From the NCBI GenBank assembly GCA_002840125.1, contig PGZF01000002.1:1-64000 (forward strand): 64,000 nt of DNA, in the 5' to 3' direction. Both the position numbers and the translations under genes were made by a program. Shown here piece by piece: positions 56,380-64,000 of the stretch. The stretch's first letter is position 1; every line of letters begins with the position of its first letter. The stretch comes from Gammaproteobacteria bacterium HGW-Gammaproteobacteria-15 (lineage in GTDB: Bacteria; Pseudomonadota; Gammaproteobacteria; Enterobacterales; Alteromonadaceae). Under the pieces are notes generated by a model. That model was not told the DNA's origin. It did not search any database and worked only from the letters and a program-made list of their open reading frames with translations.

Positions 56380-57561
56380 ATGGCTACCGACAATATTGTA
56401 ATCGTTGCTGCTACACGTACTGCTATGGGCGGTTTTATGGGCGGCTTAACCGATGTGGATGCCACTGTACTGGGTGCTACTGCTATTAAAGCCGCGTTAG
56501 AGCAGGCCGGTTTAAGCGGCGACAAGGTTAGTGAAGTGATTATGGGTAATGTGTTGCCGGCCGGTTTAGGCCAGGCACCGGCACGCCAGGCGACATTAAA
56601 AGCCGGCTTACCGTTATCCGCGGGCGCCACTACCATTAATAAAGTATGCGGCTCGGGCTTAAAAGCGGTGATGCTGGCCAGCGACCTGTTAAAGGCCGGT
56701 AGCGCCGATGTAGTAGTGGCCGGTGGTATGGAGTCGATGAGCAACGCGCCGTATCTGCTGCCAAAAGCCCGTAGCGGTTACCGTATGGGCCACGGCGAAA
56801 TTAAAGATCATATGATGCTGGACGGCCTGGAAAATGCCTATGACGGCAAAGCCATGGGCTGTTTTGCTCAGGGCACAGCGGATGAAAAAGGCATCACCCG
56901 CGAGCAGATGGACGCTTTTGCCGTGCAATCTACCACCCGCGCCCAGCAGGCGATTGCCAGCGGTGCCTTTAAAAACGAAATTACGCCGCTAACCTTTCAA
57001 ACCCGTAAAGGTGAAATGACTTTTGCGATAGATGAGCAACCGGGCAATGCCAAAATCGACAAAATTCCATCACTGCGTCCGGCCTTTGCCAAAGACGGCA
57101 CTATTACTGCGGCTAACTCCAGCTCTATCTCTGACGGCGCCGCTGCGCTGGTATTGATGCGCGAAAGCGATGCCAAAGCGCAGGGTGCTAAGCCTTTAGC
57201 GCGCGTAGTAGCGCATGCCACCAACTCAATGGAACCGGCACTGTTTACCATAGCTCCGGTTGGCGCGATGCAAAAAGTGCTGCAAAAAGCCGGCTGGGAT
57301 AAACAGCAGGTAGATCTGTGGGAAATTAACGAAGCTTTTGCCATGGTAACTATGCTGGCCATTAACGAGCTGGGCCTGGACGAGAGCAAAGTAAACGTAA
57401 ACGGCGGTGCCTGTGCGCTGGGCCATCCTATCGGTGCTTCAGGTGCGCGTATTCTGGTTACCCTTATTCATGCGCTACGCAACCGCGGTTTAAGCAAAGG
57501 CGTGGCCTCACTGTGTATCGGTGGCGGCGAAGCGGTCGCATTGGCTGTGGAAGTACTGTAA
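56380..57561 (+). CDS. Acetyl-CoA C-acyltransferase (thiolase)
   Basis: The 393-residue thiolase has the acyl-accepting Cys90 in NKVCGSGLKAV, GGMESMSNAPYLL (about 115-127), and the second catalytic Cys with the preceding His/Asn loops in NGGACALGHPIGASGARI near residue 380. It splits acetoacetyl-CoA to two acetyl-CoA or 2-methylacetoacetyl-CoA in isoleucine breakdown. Its place opposite liuR and before mmsA suggests both uses. AGGAGAAC lies before the ATG. Confidence 0.93.
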   Translation: MATDNIVIVAATRTAMGGFMGGLTDVDATVLGATAIKAALEQAGLSGDKVSEVIMGNVLPAGLGQAPARQATLKAGLPLSAGATTINKVCGSGLKAVMLASDLLKAGSADVVVAGGMESMSNAPYLLPKARSGYRMGHGEIKDHMMLDGLENAYDGKAMGCFAQGTADEKGITREQMDAFAVQSTTRAQQAIASGAFKNEITPLTFQTRKGEMTFAIDEQPGNAKIDKIPSLRPAFAKDGTITAANSSSISDGAAALVLMRESDAKAQGAKPLARVVAHATNSMEPALFTIAPVGAMQKVLQKAGWDKQQVDLWEINEAFAMVTMLAINELGLDESKVNVNGGACALGHPIGASGARILVTLIHALRNRGLSKGVASLCIGGGEAVALAVEVL

Positions 57562-57635
57562 CGAACATTTAAGCTGCTGGCGCAATTACACAGATAACAA
57601 GCTGGCGGCATAGCCAAACAATCGGGAGAAGCAAC

Positions 57636-59132
57636 ATGACACAACAGGTTAAGCATTTTATCGACGGCGAATTTGTCGCACCAACAGGTGACAAACTGAT
57701 CGCGGTTACCAACCCGGCAACACAAGATGTGATTGCTCAGGTCGCATGCGCCACACCGGCAGAAATGGAACGCGCTATTGAGTCGGCCAAAGCGGCGTTT
57801 TTAACGTGGAAAGAAGTACCGGTATCAGAACGCGCCCGTTTAATGATGCGCTTTGCTCATCTGTTAAAAGAGCACCAGGGCGAGATTGCTGACATTATCT
57901 GCCGCGAACTGGGTAAAACAGTAGAAGACGCCAAAGGTGATGTCTGGCGAGGTATCGAGGTAGTTGAGCAGGCGGCAAATATTCCGTCATTAATGATGGG
58001 CGAAACGGTAGAAAACGTCGCGCGCAGCATCGACACCTACAGCTATATTCAGCCGCTGGGCGTGTGCGCCGGTATTACGCCGTTTAACTTCCCGGCGATG
58101 ATCCCGCTGTGGATGTTCCCAATGGCCATTGCCTGTGGTAACACCTTTATTTTAAAACCGTCAGAGCAAGACCCAATGACGGTAAACAAAATTGCCGAGC
58201 TGTTCGTGCAGGCTGGCGCGCCAAAAGGCGTGTTGCAGGTAGTGCACGGCGCGAAAGAGCAGGTAGATGCCATTTTGCATCACCCTGATATTAAAGCTAT
58301 TTCCTTTGTTGGCTCGGTAAATGTTGGCCAGTACATCTACAAAACCGGTACCGACAATTTAAAACGCGTACAGGCTTTTGCCGGTGCGAAAAACCACATG
58401 GTTATTATGCCGGATGCCAATAAGCAGCAGGTTATCAATGCGTTAGTCGGTGCCTCTGTTGGCGCCGCCGGTCAGCGCTGTATGGCAATCTCTGTAGCGG
58501 TATTTGTTGGTGCTGCCGCCGATTGGATCCCTGAAGTTGCTGCGGCCATTGGTAAAGTACGCCCGGGTGTTTACACTGACCCGAACGCCGCTTACGGCCC
58601 GCAAATCAGCCCGCAGGCGCGTGCCCGGGTGTTATCACTGATTGAACAAGGTAAAAAAGAAGGCGCTACCTGCGTGCTGGATGGCTCAGACTGCAAAGTC
58701 GACGGCTACCCGAACGGTAACTGGGTAGGCCCCACGGTGTTTAGCAACGTCACTACCGATATGGAAATTTACAAGCAGGAAATTTTCGGCCCGGTATTAA
58801 CCACTATGCAGGTTGGCTCGCTGGCTGAGGCGTTAAAAGTAGTAAACGATAGCCCTTACGGTAACGGGACTTCTATCTTTACCGCCAGCGGTGCAGCGGC
58901 ACGTAAGTATCAGCATGAGGTGGAAGTAGGCCAGGTAGGTATTAACATTCCTATTCCGGTACCACTGCCGTTTTTCTCGTTCACCGGCTGGAAGGGTTCG
59001 TTCTACGGCGATCAGCATGCTTATGGTAAGCAGGCAGTGCGTTTTTATACCGAGACGAAGACCATTACAGCGCGTTGGTTTGACGACGATATTCCGGTGT
59101 CTGGCCCGAATATGTCGATTAACTTACGTTAA
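57636..59132 (+). CDS. mmsA: Methylmalonate-semialdehyde dehydrogenase (acylating)
   Basis: The 498-residue CoA-dependent aldehyde dehydrogenase turns methylmalonate semialdehyde into propionyl-CoA in valine breakdown. It has [23 protein letters not shown] (about 139-161), [12 protein letters not shown], the catalytic Cys in [10 protein letters not shown] (about 279-288) and [15 protein letters not shown], all typical of MmsA. GGGAGAAG precedes the ATG. It is followed by a 267-base gap holding repeats of family 2. Confidence 0.95.
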   Translation: MTQQVKHFIDGEFVAPTGDKLIAVTNPATQDVIAQVACATPAEMERAIESAKAAFLTWKEVPVSERARLMMRFAHLLKEHQGEIADIICRELGKTVEDAKGDVWRGIEVVEQAANIPSLMMGETVENVARSIDTYSYIQPLGVCAGITPFNFPAMIPLWMFPMAIACGNTFILKPSEQDPMTVNKIAELFVQAGAPKGVLQVVHGAKEQVDAILHHPDIKAISFVGSVNVGQYIYKTGTDNLKRVQAFAGAKNHMVIMPDANKQQVINALVGASVGAAGQRCMAISVAVFVGAAADWIPEVAAAIGKVRPGVYTDPNAAYGPQISPQARARVLSLIEQGKKEGATCVLDGSDCKVDGYPNGNWVGPTVFSNVTTDMEIYKQEIFGPVLTTMQVGSLAEALKVVNDSPYGNGTSIFTASGAAARKYQHEVEVGQVGINIPIPVPLPFFSFTGWKGSFYGDQHAYGKQAVRFYTETKTITARWFDDDIPVSGPNMSINLR

Positions 59133-59172
59133 GTCAGATTAAAGTGTATTTGTAGTGCGGCGCTTCCACCGT

Positions 59173-59232
59173 AACAACACGCAGACCCGCGAATTTCTCC
59201 CAAATTCGCTCTTGATCGTCTGCTTAGTTGTT
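59173..59232 (-). repeat. Structured repeat family 2, copy c (core on - strand)
   Basis: AACAACACGCAGAC and GTCTGCTTAGTTGTT enclose the reverse-complement core CCCGCGAATTTCTCCCAAATTCG. The arms match copy a at 54263-54322 in opposite orientation, and similarity extends into GGTTCCGC outside the stem. The internal hairpin differs: here AATTTCTCCCAAATT, in copy a GGATGGGAGATCC. Confidence 0.85.
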
Positions 59233-59290
59233 CCGGTTCCGCCCGCCTGCAAGTCCTGAGTAAATTACTAATCGGAACAAGCGCAGCGTA

Positions 59291-59360
59291 AGGGGAATTA
59301 ATTAGCGAGCGATCAAAAGTGAGGCTGGGAGAGCCGAACGGGCGAGCGTTTAAATCCCCT
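59291..59360 (+). repeat. Structured repeat family 2, copy d (core on + strand)
   Basis: AGGGGAATTAA on the left pairs with TTTAAATCCCCT on the right and encloses GATCAAAAGTGAGGCTGGGA then GAGCCGAACGGGCGAGCG. The internal hairpin GGCTGGGAGAGCC is variable among copies. It ends 39 bases before the acyl-CoA dehydrogenase start. Confidence 0.85.
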
Positions 59361-59399
59361 GAAAGCGTAGCGATTGGTTAAGCGGTAAGGTCCAAACAG

Positions 59400-60557
59400 A
59401 TGAATTTCAATTTAACAGAAGACCAACAAGCCTTTGTCGATGTGGCCAAACAGTTTGCCGAACAAGAACTGGCGCCACACGCAGCGCAGTGGGATCGTGA
59501 GCATCACTTTCCTAAAGACGTGATTCAAAAAGCCGGCGAACTGGGCTTTTGCTCATTGTATACGCCCGAAGAAGACGGCGGCATGGGCTTGTCGCGGTTA
59601 GACTCCTCGATTATTTTCGAACAGCTGTCGATGGGCTGCACCGCCACCACGGCCATGCTGACCATTCACAATATGGCGACCTGGATGATTGCTAACTGGG
59701 GCACCAGTGATGCCAAGGCAGAGTGGATGGAGCATCTGGTCACCGGCCAGAAATTAGCCTCTTACTGCTTAACCGAGCCAGGCTCAGGTTCAGACGCAGC
59801 CAGCCTGCGTACCAGTGCGAAAAAAGATGGCAACGAATACGTGTTAAACGGCTCGAAGATGTTTATCTCCGGTGCCGGTGAAACTGAAGTATTGGTAGTA
59901 ATGGCGCGCACCGGTGAAGCCGGGCCAAAAGGTATTTCAGCCTTTATAGTGCCGGCCGATGCCAAGGGCGTTATTTACGGCAAAGCCGAAGAGAAAATGG
60001 GCTGGAACGCTCAGCCAACCCGGCTGATTACCTTTGAAGATGTGCGCATTCCGGCGCATTACCTGTTAGGTAATGAAGGCGAAGGTTTTGGCTTTGCCAT
60101 GAAAGGCTTAGACGGTGGCCGGATTAATATTGCTACCTGCTCTATTGGTACCGCGCAGCAGGCGCTGAATACTGCGCGTAACTATATGTTAGAGCGGCGG
60201 CAGTTTGGTAAGCCATTGTCAGCATTTCAGGCGCTGCAGTTTAAGCTGGCCGATATGGCTACCGAATTAGTGGCAGCACGGCAGTTAGTGCGCTTAGCGG
60301 CGTTTAAGCTGGACCAAAAAGACGGTGAAGCAACGGCTTATTGTGCGATGGCGAAACGCTTTGCTACTGATGTTGGTTTTCAGGTGTGTGACCAGGCGCT
60401 GCAGTTGCATGGCGGCTATGGCTATATTAAAGAATACCCATTAGAGCGGCATTTCCGTGATGTGCGCGTGCACCAGATTTTGGAAGGTACCAACGAAATT
60501 ATGCGGTTGATTATCGGCCGGCGTTTACTGGATGAAGCCGCAGGCGACATTCTTTAA
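59400..60557 (+). CDS. Acyl-CoA dehydrogenase, probably isobutyryl-CoA/2-methylacyl-CoA type
   Basis: The 385-residue flavoprotein has CLTEPGSGSDAASLRTSA (about 122-139), MFISGAGETEVLVVMART, and the catalytic Glu in QILEGTNEIMRLIIGRRLL near the C-terminus, the common position for short-chain enzymes. LiuA by contrast carries it in the middle. With mmsA, two crotonase genes and mmsB alongside, the likely substrates are isobutyryl-CoA (valine) and 2-methylbutyryl-CoA (isoleucine). Substrate is inferred from context. Confidence 0.9.
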   Translation: MNFNLTEDQQAFVDVAKQFAEQELAPHAAQWDREHHFPKDVIQKAGELGFCSLYTPEEDGGMGLSRLDSSIIFEQLSMGCTATTAMLTIHNMATWMIANWGTSDAKAEWMEHLVTGQKLASYCLTEPGSGSDAASLRTSAKKDGNEYVLNGSKMFISGAGETEVLVVMARTGEAGPKGISAFIVPADAKGVIYGKAEEKMGWNAQPTRLITFEDVRIPAHYLLGNEGEGFGFAMKGLDGGRINIATCSIGTAQQALNTARNYMLERRQFGKPLSAFQALQFKLADMATELVAARQLVRLAAFKLDQKDGEATAYCAMAKRFATDVGFQVCDQALQLHGGYGYIKEYPLERHFRDVRVHQILEGTNEIMRLIIGRRLLDEAAGDIL

Positions 60558-60582
60558 GTCGCAGATGAATTCAAGCTGGGGG

Positions 60583-60677
60583 AACAGGATTGTTCTAAAC
60601 CGACCGTTGGAGGCCATGGATGGCCGGAGTCGAGCCCCAGGGACGGTTTATGGCGTGTCGGTGTGGACAATGCTGTT
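60583..60677 (-). repeat. Structured repeat family 1, copy R2 (core on - strand)
   Basis: The + strand reads CGAGCCCCAGGGACGG then TTTATGGCGTGTC, the same core as R1 and R3, after a GGCCATGGATGGCC hairpin. The basal arms AACAGGATTGTT (60583-60594) and GACAATGCTGTT (60666-60677) pair in 10 of 12 positions. It is a single copy without an L partner, between the acyl-CoA dehydrogenase and the hydratase. Confidence 0.83.
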
Positions 60678-60722
60678 TCACCGGGCACGTAGCATGAACT
60701 ACGCCCATATCAGGAGACAACT

Positions 60723-61496
60723 ATGGCTCAACTAAAACTCGAAAAACGCGGCCACACGGCGCTTATTACCATGTCTAACCCGCCGGCTAATACCTGGACG
60801 CGCGAAACCTTGATCCAACTGCGTAACGCAGTAAAAAGCCTCGATGAAGACAAAAATATCTATGCGCTGGTGATCACCGGTGAGGGCGATAAATTTTTCT
60901 CTGCCGGCGCCGATTTAAAGCTGTTTGCCGATGGCGATAAAGCCGTGGCCAGCGATATGGCGCGTATTTTCGGCGAAGCCTTTGAAACGCTGAGCAGCTT
61001 TAGCGGCGTATCTATTGCCGCCATTAACGGCTATGCCATGGGCGGCGGCTTAGAAGTGGCGCTGGCTTGTGATATCCGCATTGCCGAGCAACAAGCCCAA
61101 ATGGCACTGCCGGAGGCTAAAGTCGGCTTATTGCCTTGTGCCGGTGGCACGCAAAACCTGGCCTGGTTAGTGGGCGAAGGTTGGGCGAAACGGATGATTT
61201 TATGCGGCGAGCGTATCGGCGCTGAAAAAGCGCTGCAAATTGGCCTGGTAGAAGAAGTGGTTGCTAGCGGTATGGCGCTGGAAACCGCACTGGCGATGGC
61301 CGATAAAGCGGCAGAGCAAAGTCCGTCGTCGGTTACGGCCTGTAAAAAGCTTATTCAACAAGGTCGTAGTGGCAGCATTCAAAGTGCCTTACCACTGGAG
61401 CGTGAGCTGTTTGTCGGCCTGTTCGACACTAAAGATCAGGTAGAAGGCGTGCAGGCGTTTTTAGAAAAACGTAAAGCCAACTGGGTGAACGGCTAA
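60723..61496 (+). CDS. Enoyl-CoA hydratase (crotonase family)
   Basis: The 257-residue enzyme hydrates the 2-enoyl-CoA made by the upstream dehydrogenase (methacrylyl-CoA or tiglyl-CoA). It shows SNPPANTWTRETLIQL (about 17-32), FFSAGADLKLFADG (about 59-72) and MGGGLEVALACDIRIAEQQAQMALPEAKVGLLPCAGGTQ with both catalytic Glu regions. AGGAGACAACT precedes the ATG. Its stop overlaps the next start. Confidence 0.92.
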   Translation: MAQLKLEKRGHTALITMSNPPANTWTRETLIQLRNAVKSLDEDKNIYALVITGEGDKFFSAGADLKLFADGDKAVASDMARIFGEAFETLSSFSGVSIAAINGYAMGGGLEVALACDIRIAEQQAQMALPEAKVGLLPCAGGTQNLAWLVGEGWAKRMILCGERIGAEKALQIGLVEEVVASGMALETALAMADKAAEQSPSSVTACKKLIQQGRSGSIQSALPLERELFVGLFDTKDQVEGVQAFLEKRKANWVNG

Positions 61497-62638
61497 TGAG
61501 CGGCGTAAATGAGGTGGTGCTGTATCAAGAGCTGACAGCACAAAACGGCAAAAAGATTGGCGTGGCTACACTTAACTCAGAAAAGTCGCTGAATGCACTA
61601 AGTTTGCCGATGGTGGAGTCGTTATTGCCACAATTATTAGCCTGGCAGGCCGATAGCAGCATCAGTATGGTGCTGCTACAGGGCGCGGGCGATAAAGCCT
61701 TTTGCGCCGGTGGCGATATCCGCGACTTATATAAAGCCATGCTGGATAAACCCGGTACCTATGCGCCTTATGTCGAAGAGTTCTTCACCAAAGAGTACAC
61801 ACTGGATTATTTAATCCACACCTTTGGCAAGCCGGTGCTGGTGTGGGGCAACGGCATAGTGATGGGCGGTGGTCTGGGCTTAATGGCCGGTGCGTCGCAT
61901 CGGGTGGTCACTGCAACCAGCCGCATAGCGATGCCGGAAATGGCGATTGGCTTGTATCCGGATGTTGGTGCCAGCTGGTTTTTAAACCGCATGCCAGCCG
62001 GTTGCGGCCTGTTTTTAGGCTTAACCGGCGCTTCTATTAACGCTGCCGATGCCAAATTTATTGGTTTGGCGGATAACTTTTTATTGCATGAGCGCAAAGC
62101 CGCGTTGCTGGAAAAGCTACTGGCAGTAAATTGGGGCGATACTGTTGCACTGAATCATCAGAAACTCAGCGATGTGCTGCGTAGCGAGGAAGATCAATGC
62201 CGCACCCAGATGCCGCTAAGTAATATCCGGCCGCATCAGGGCGAAATTGAACAGCTGGCCAACCACGGCAATCTGCAAAGCGTGATCACTGCAATTAATA
62301 CTATGGCCGGTGAAGATAAGTGGTTGCAAAAAGCCAAAGAGTCGCTGGCTTATGGCAGCCCCATTACCGCGCATATCGTATTTGAGCTGTTAAAGCTGGG
62401 CCAGAGCAAAATACTGGCTGACAGCTTCCGCCTGGAGCTGGGCTTAAGTGTACAGTGCGGCAAGCTGGGTGAGTTTACCGAAGGCGTGCGCGCCTTGCTG
62501 ATGGACAAAGACTTACAACCGCAGTGGCAATACAAAACCGTTAGCGACGTGCCGCAAAGCGTGATTGATGAGCTGTTTCGCTCACCGTGGAGTGCGAACG
62601 AGCATCCGCTGTGCGAACTGGGTCAACCGGATAACTGA
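61496..62638 (+). CDS. 3-hydroxyisobutyryl-CoA hydrolase
   Basis: The 380-residue crotonase-fold hydrolase has LNSEKSLNALSLPMVE (about 26-41), FCAGGDIRDLYKAM (about 68-81), WGNGIVMGGGLGLMAGASHRVVT and MPEMAIGLYPDVGASWFL with the hydrolase-type Glu/Asp pair. The C-terminal SVQCGKLGEFTEGVRALLMDKD is typical of HIBCH. It frees 3-hydroxyisobutyrate from CoA for MmsB in the valine pathway. The ATG overlaps the preceding stop, and mmsB follows 12 bases later. Confidence 0.93.
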   Translation: MSGVNEVVLYQELTAQNGKKIGVATLNSEKSLNALSLPMVESLLPQLLAWQADSSISMVLLQGAGDKAFCAGGDIRDLYKAMLDKPGTYAPYVEEFFTKEYTLDYLIHTFGKPVLVWGNGIVMGGGLGLMAGASHRVVTATSRIAMPEMAIGLYPDVGASWFLNRMPAGCGLFLGLTGASINAADAKFIGLADNFLLHERKAALLEKLLAVNWGDTVALNHQKLSDVLRSEEDQCRTQMPLSNIRPHQGEIEQLANHGNLQSVITAINTMAGEDKWLQKAKESLAYGSPITAHIVFELLKLGQSKILADSFRLELGLSVQCGKLGEFTEGVRALLMDKDLQPQWQYKTVSDVPQSVIDELFRSPWSANEHPLCELGQPDN

Positions 62639-62650
62639 TTAGGAGCAAAT

Positions 62651-63544
62651 ATGGCGAAGGTTGCATTTATAGGCTTAGGCAATATGGGTGGCCCTATGGC
62701 CATTAATCTGGTGAAAGCCGGCCACGCTGTTACGGCGTTTGATTTATCGGCAGCGGCACTGGCACAGGTAAAAGTGGAAGGCGCTGCGGTTGCCGCCACA
62801 GCAGCAGAAGCCGTAACAGACGCTGAGTTTGTTATTTCTATGCTGCCGGCGGGTAAGCATGTGCTGGGTTTGTATCTGGGCGAGCAGGGTGTGGCAGGCA
62901 ATATCAGCAAAGATGCCCTGGTGATTGACTGCTCTACTATCGATGCTGACAGTGCGCGTAAAGTTGGCGCTGGCCTCTGTGCGCAGGGCATTGCCTTTAT
63001 CGACGCACCGGTATCCGGTGGGGTGGGTGGCGCGAAAGCCGGCACCTTGACCTTTATTGTCGGCGGTGAAGCAGCGCACTTTGAGCGCGCGAAAACCGTG
63101 CTTGGCAATATGGGTAAAAACCTGTTTCACGCAGGTGATGTCGGGGCCGGTCAGGTAGCGAAAATTTGCAACAATATGCTGCTGAGTATTTTGATGGTTG
63201 GCACCTCAGAAGCGCTGCAAATGGGCGTGGATAACGGCCTGGATCCAAAAGTGCTGTCAGACATTATGCTGAAAAGCTCCGGCCGTAACTGGACCTTAGA
63301 GCTGTATAACCCCTGCCCGGATGTGATGCCCAATGTGCCATCCAGCAACGGTTATCAGGGCGGTTTTATGGTCGATTTAATGGCGAAAGATTTAGGCTTG
63401 GCGCTGGAAGCGGCAATGCAAAGTAACAGCAGTACCCCGATGGGCGCACTGGCGCGCAGCCTGTACGTGGCGCACCAGCGGGCCGGCAATGGCAAACTGG
63501 ATTTTTCCAGTATTTTTAAGCTGTTTGAAAAGAAAGCAGGTTAG
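62651..63544 (+). CDS. mmsB: 3-hydroxyisobutyrate dehydrogenase
   Basis: The 297-residue enzyme oxidises 3-hydroxyisobutyrate to methylmalonate semialdehyde with NAD. It has FIGLGNMGGPMAINLVKAG (about 5-23), DAPVSGGVGGAKAGTL (about 118-133), the catalytic Lys in GAGQVAKICNNML (about 169-181) and SSGRNWTLELYNPCPDVMPNVPSSNGY, which is typical of MmsB. AGGAGC precedes the ATG. It completes the valine route with mmsA and the hydrolase. Confidence 0.95.
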   Translation: MAKVAFIGLGNMGGPMAINLVKAGHAVTAFDLSAAALAQVKVEGAAVAATAAEAVTDAEFVISMLPAGKHVLGLYLGEQGVAGNISKDALVIDCSTIDADSARKVGAGLCAQGIAFIDAPVSGGVGGAKAGTLTFIVGGEAAHFERAKTVLGNMGKNLFHAGDVGAGQVAKICNNMLLSILMVGTSEALQMGVDNGLDPKVLSDIMLKSSGRNWTLELYNPCPDVMPNVPSSNGYQGGFMVDLMAKDLGLALEAAMQSNSSTPMGALARSLYVAHQRAGNGKLDFSSIFKLFEKKAG

Positions 63545-63587
63545 CTTGAGCTTTATGGTGGCAGTTGGATAGAGCGACTGCCACTGC

Positions 63588-63674
63588 GTACATTTTTTGT
63601 CAGACACGCCGTAAATACGTCCCTGTAGGCTCGTGTTTTTCGTCCATGAAAAACACGGTCTGCCAAAAAAGTAC
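63588..63674 (+). repeat. Structured repeat family 1, copy L3 (core on + strand)
   Basis: The core ACGCCGTAAATACGTCCCTG then TAGGCT and the apical hairpin CGTGTTTTTC/GAAAAACACG are almost identical to L1. The basal arms GTACATTTTTTGTCAGAC and GTCTGCCAAAAAAGTAC are unrelated to the L1 arms except for the outer GTAC, yet pair well. Confidence 0.87.
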
Positions 63675-63759
63675 ATCCGTGTCAGCCTTAGTGCTAACCG
63701 GAACCTTAAAAGCATTTAATAGAGCGGAGCGGTGAGCTTCGTTCCAAACAAGATGATAA

Positions 63760-63870
63760 GCCTGCGCGAAGATACTTTTTGCGTAAGACCGTTGGCGGCC
63801 ATGGATGGTCAGAATCGAGCCCCAGGGACGGCTTGTGGCGTGTCGCAGCAAAAATGTTCGTAGCGCAGGC
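63760..63870 (-). repeat. Structured repeat family 1, copy R3 (core on - strand)
   Basis: The + strand core CGAGCCCCAGGGACGG then CTTGTGGCGTGTC follows a GGCCATGGATGGTC hairpin. The basal arms begin GCCTGCGC (63760-63767) and end GCGCAGGC (63863-63870), perfectly complementary, with further ACTTTTTGC/GCAAAAATG pairing inside. L3 and R3 fill most of the 344-base gap between mmsB and the SDR gene. Confidence 0.85.
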
Positions 63871-63888
63871 GATTACGGAGAAAGTCAG

Positions 63889-64000
63889 ATGAACCTGCAA
63901 AACAAAACCATCGTTATCACTGGCGGCGCACAAGGCTTAGGCCTGGAAATGGCCCGCATGTGTGCGAATGAAGGCGCCAAACTGGCATTAATCGATATGA
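63889..64000 (+). CDS. SDR-family oxidoreductase (3' end outside window)
   Basis: Only the first 37 codons are present. The start MNLQNKTIVITGGAQGLGLEMAR shows the TGxxxGxG cofactor motif of short-chain dehydrogenases. CGGAGAAAG precedes the ATG. In this setting it may be a 3-hydroxyacyl-CoA dehydrogenase-type enzyme of isoleucine breakdown, but the fragment is too short to decide. Confidence 0.82.
   Translation, partial: MNLQNKTIVITGGAQGLGLEMARMCANEGAKLALIDM

Noticed and set aside
48651-63870. Structured repeats as integron attC sites
   Set aside because: No GTTRRRY/RYYYAAC core sites, no integrase, and the flanking genes are core catabolic operons rather than cassettes.
63600-63933. Open frames in the mmsB-SDR gap
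   Set aside because: Again encoded by family 1 repeats; no start signals or conserved domain.

Overview
The window reads as chromosomal DNA of a free-living gammaproteobacterium. Gene content (RfaH/ops, OtnA/OtnB, YjbEFGH, a complete liu/mms branched-chain catabolic set) and protein style suggest the Alteromonadales/Chromatiales group that includes Rheinheimera, Alishewanella and Arsukibacterium. That placement is an inference; no rRNA or housekeeping marker is present. I saw no tRNA, rRNA, CRISPR array, prophage or intact insertion sequence.

Bases 1-38,900 form a large surface-polysaccharide locus. It opens with the 3' part of a WbpA-type UDP-HexNAc dehydrogenase, then rmlCDB (dTDP-rhamnose), an RfaH-like antiterminator, a leader with a perfect ops element, and the otnA/otnB export and chain-length pair. 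A second wbpA copy follows, carrying a 102-bp in-frame deletion, then wbpB, wbpD and wbpE. From about 11.5 to 25.25 kb the DNA is visibly AT-rich and carries the variable O-unit genes: wzx, an asnB-type amidotransferase, hisH/hisF paralogues, wbpG, an acyltransferase, four glycosyltransferases, wzy and wbpI. Native composition returns with pglC-, pglD- and pglE-like genes. With pglF/wbpM at 32.8 kb these predict an initiating 2,4-diacetamido-2,4,6-trideoxyhexose. The WbpA-B-E-D-I plus WbpG/HisH/HisF set predicts a di-N-acetylated mannuronic acid with an acetamidino group, as in some Pseudomonas aeruginosa O antigens.

Between 27.7 and 31.8 kb genes are separated by GT-rich/AC-rich low-complexity repeats. 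This stretch holds a decayed MNT-HEPN toxin-antitoxin pair, an S23-type four-helix-bundle gene, a beta-CASP metallo-hydrolase, ugd and galU. A yjbEFGH-type exopolysaccharide secretion operon (34.9-38.9 kb) closes the locus.

Bases 38.9-47.1 kb hold unrelated genes: a GAF-GGDEF cyclase, an MJ1255/VC2487-type glycosyltransferase, thymidine kinase, MAPEG, YqaA and DUF2750 proteins, D-lactate dehydrogenase, glutathione peroxidase, a beta-hydroxyacid dehydrogenase and a RES-Xre toxin-antitoxin module.

Bases 47.2-64 kb encode branched-chain amino acid catabolism. The minus strand carries liuR-liuA-liuB-liuC-liuD-liuE followed by scoA-scoB (leucine to acetoacetate, then CoA transfer). The plus strand carries thiolase, mmsA, an acyl-CoA dehydrogenase, two crotonase-family enzymes, mmsB and the start of an SDR gene (valine/isoleucine). 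The MerR regulator LiuR sits at the divergence point between two likely operators. The larger intergenic gaps here hold two families of structured repeats in which a conserved core lies inside a basal stem whose sequence differs between copies but still pairs. These are the most unusual elements in the window.
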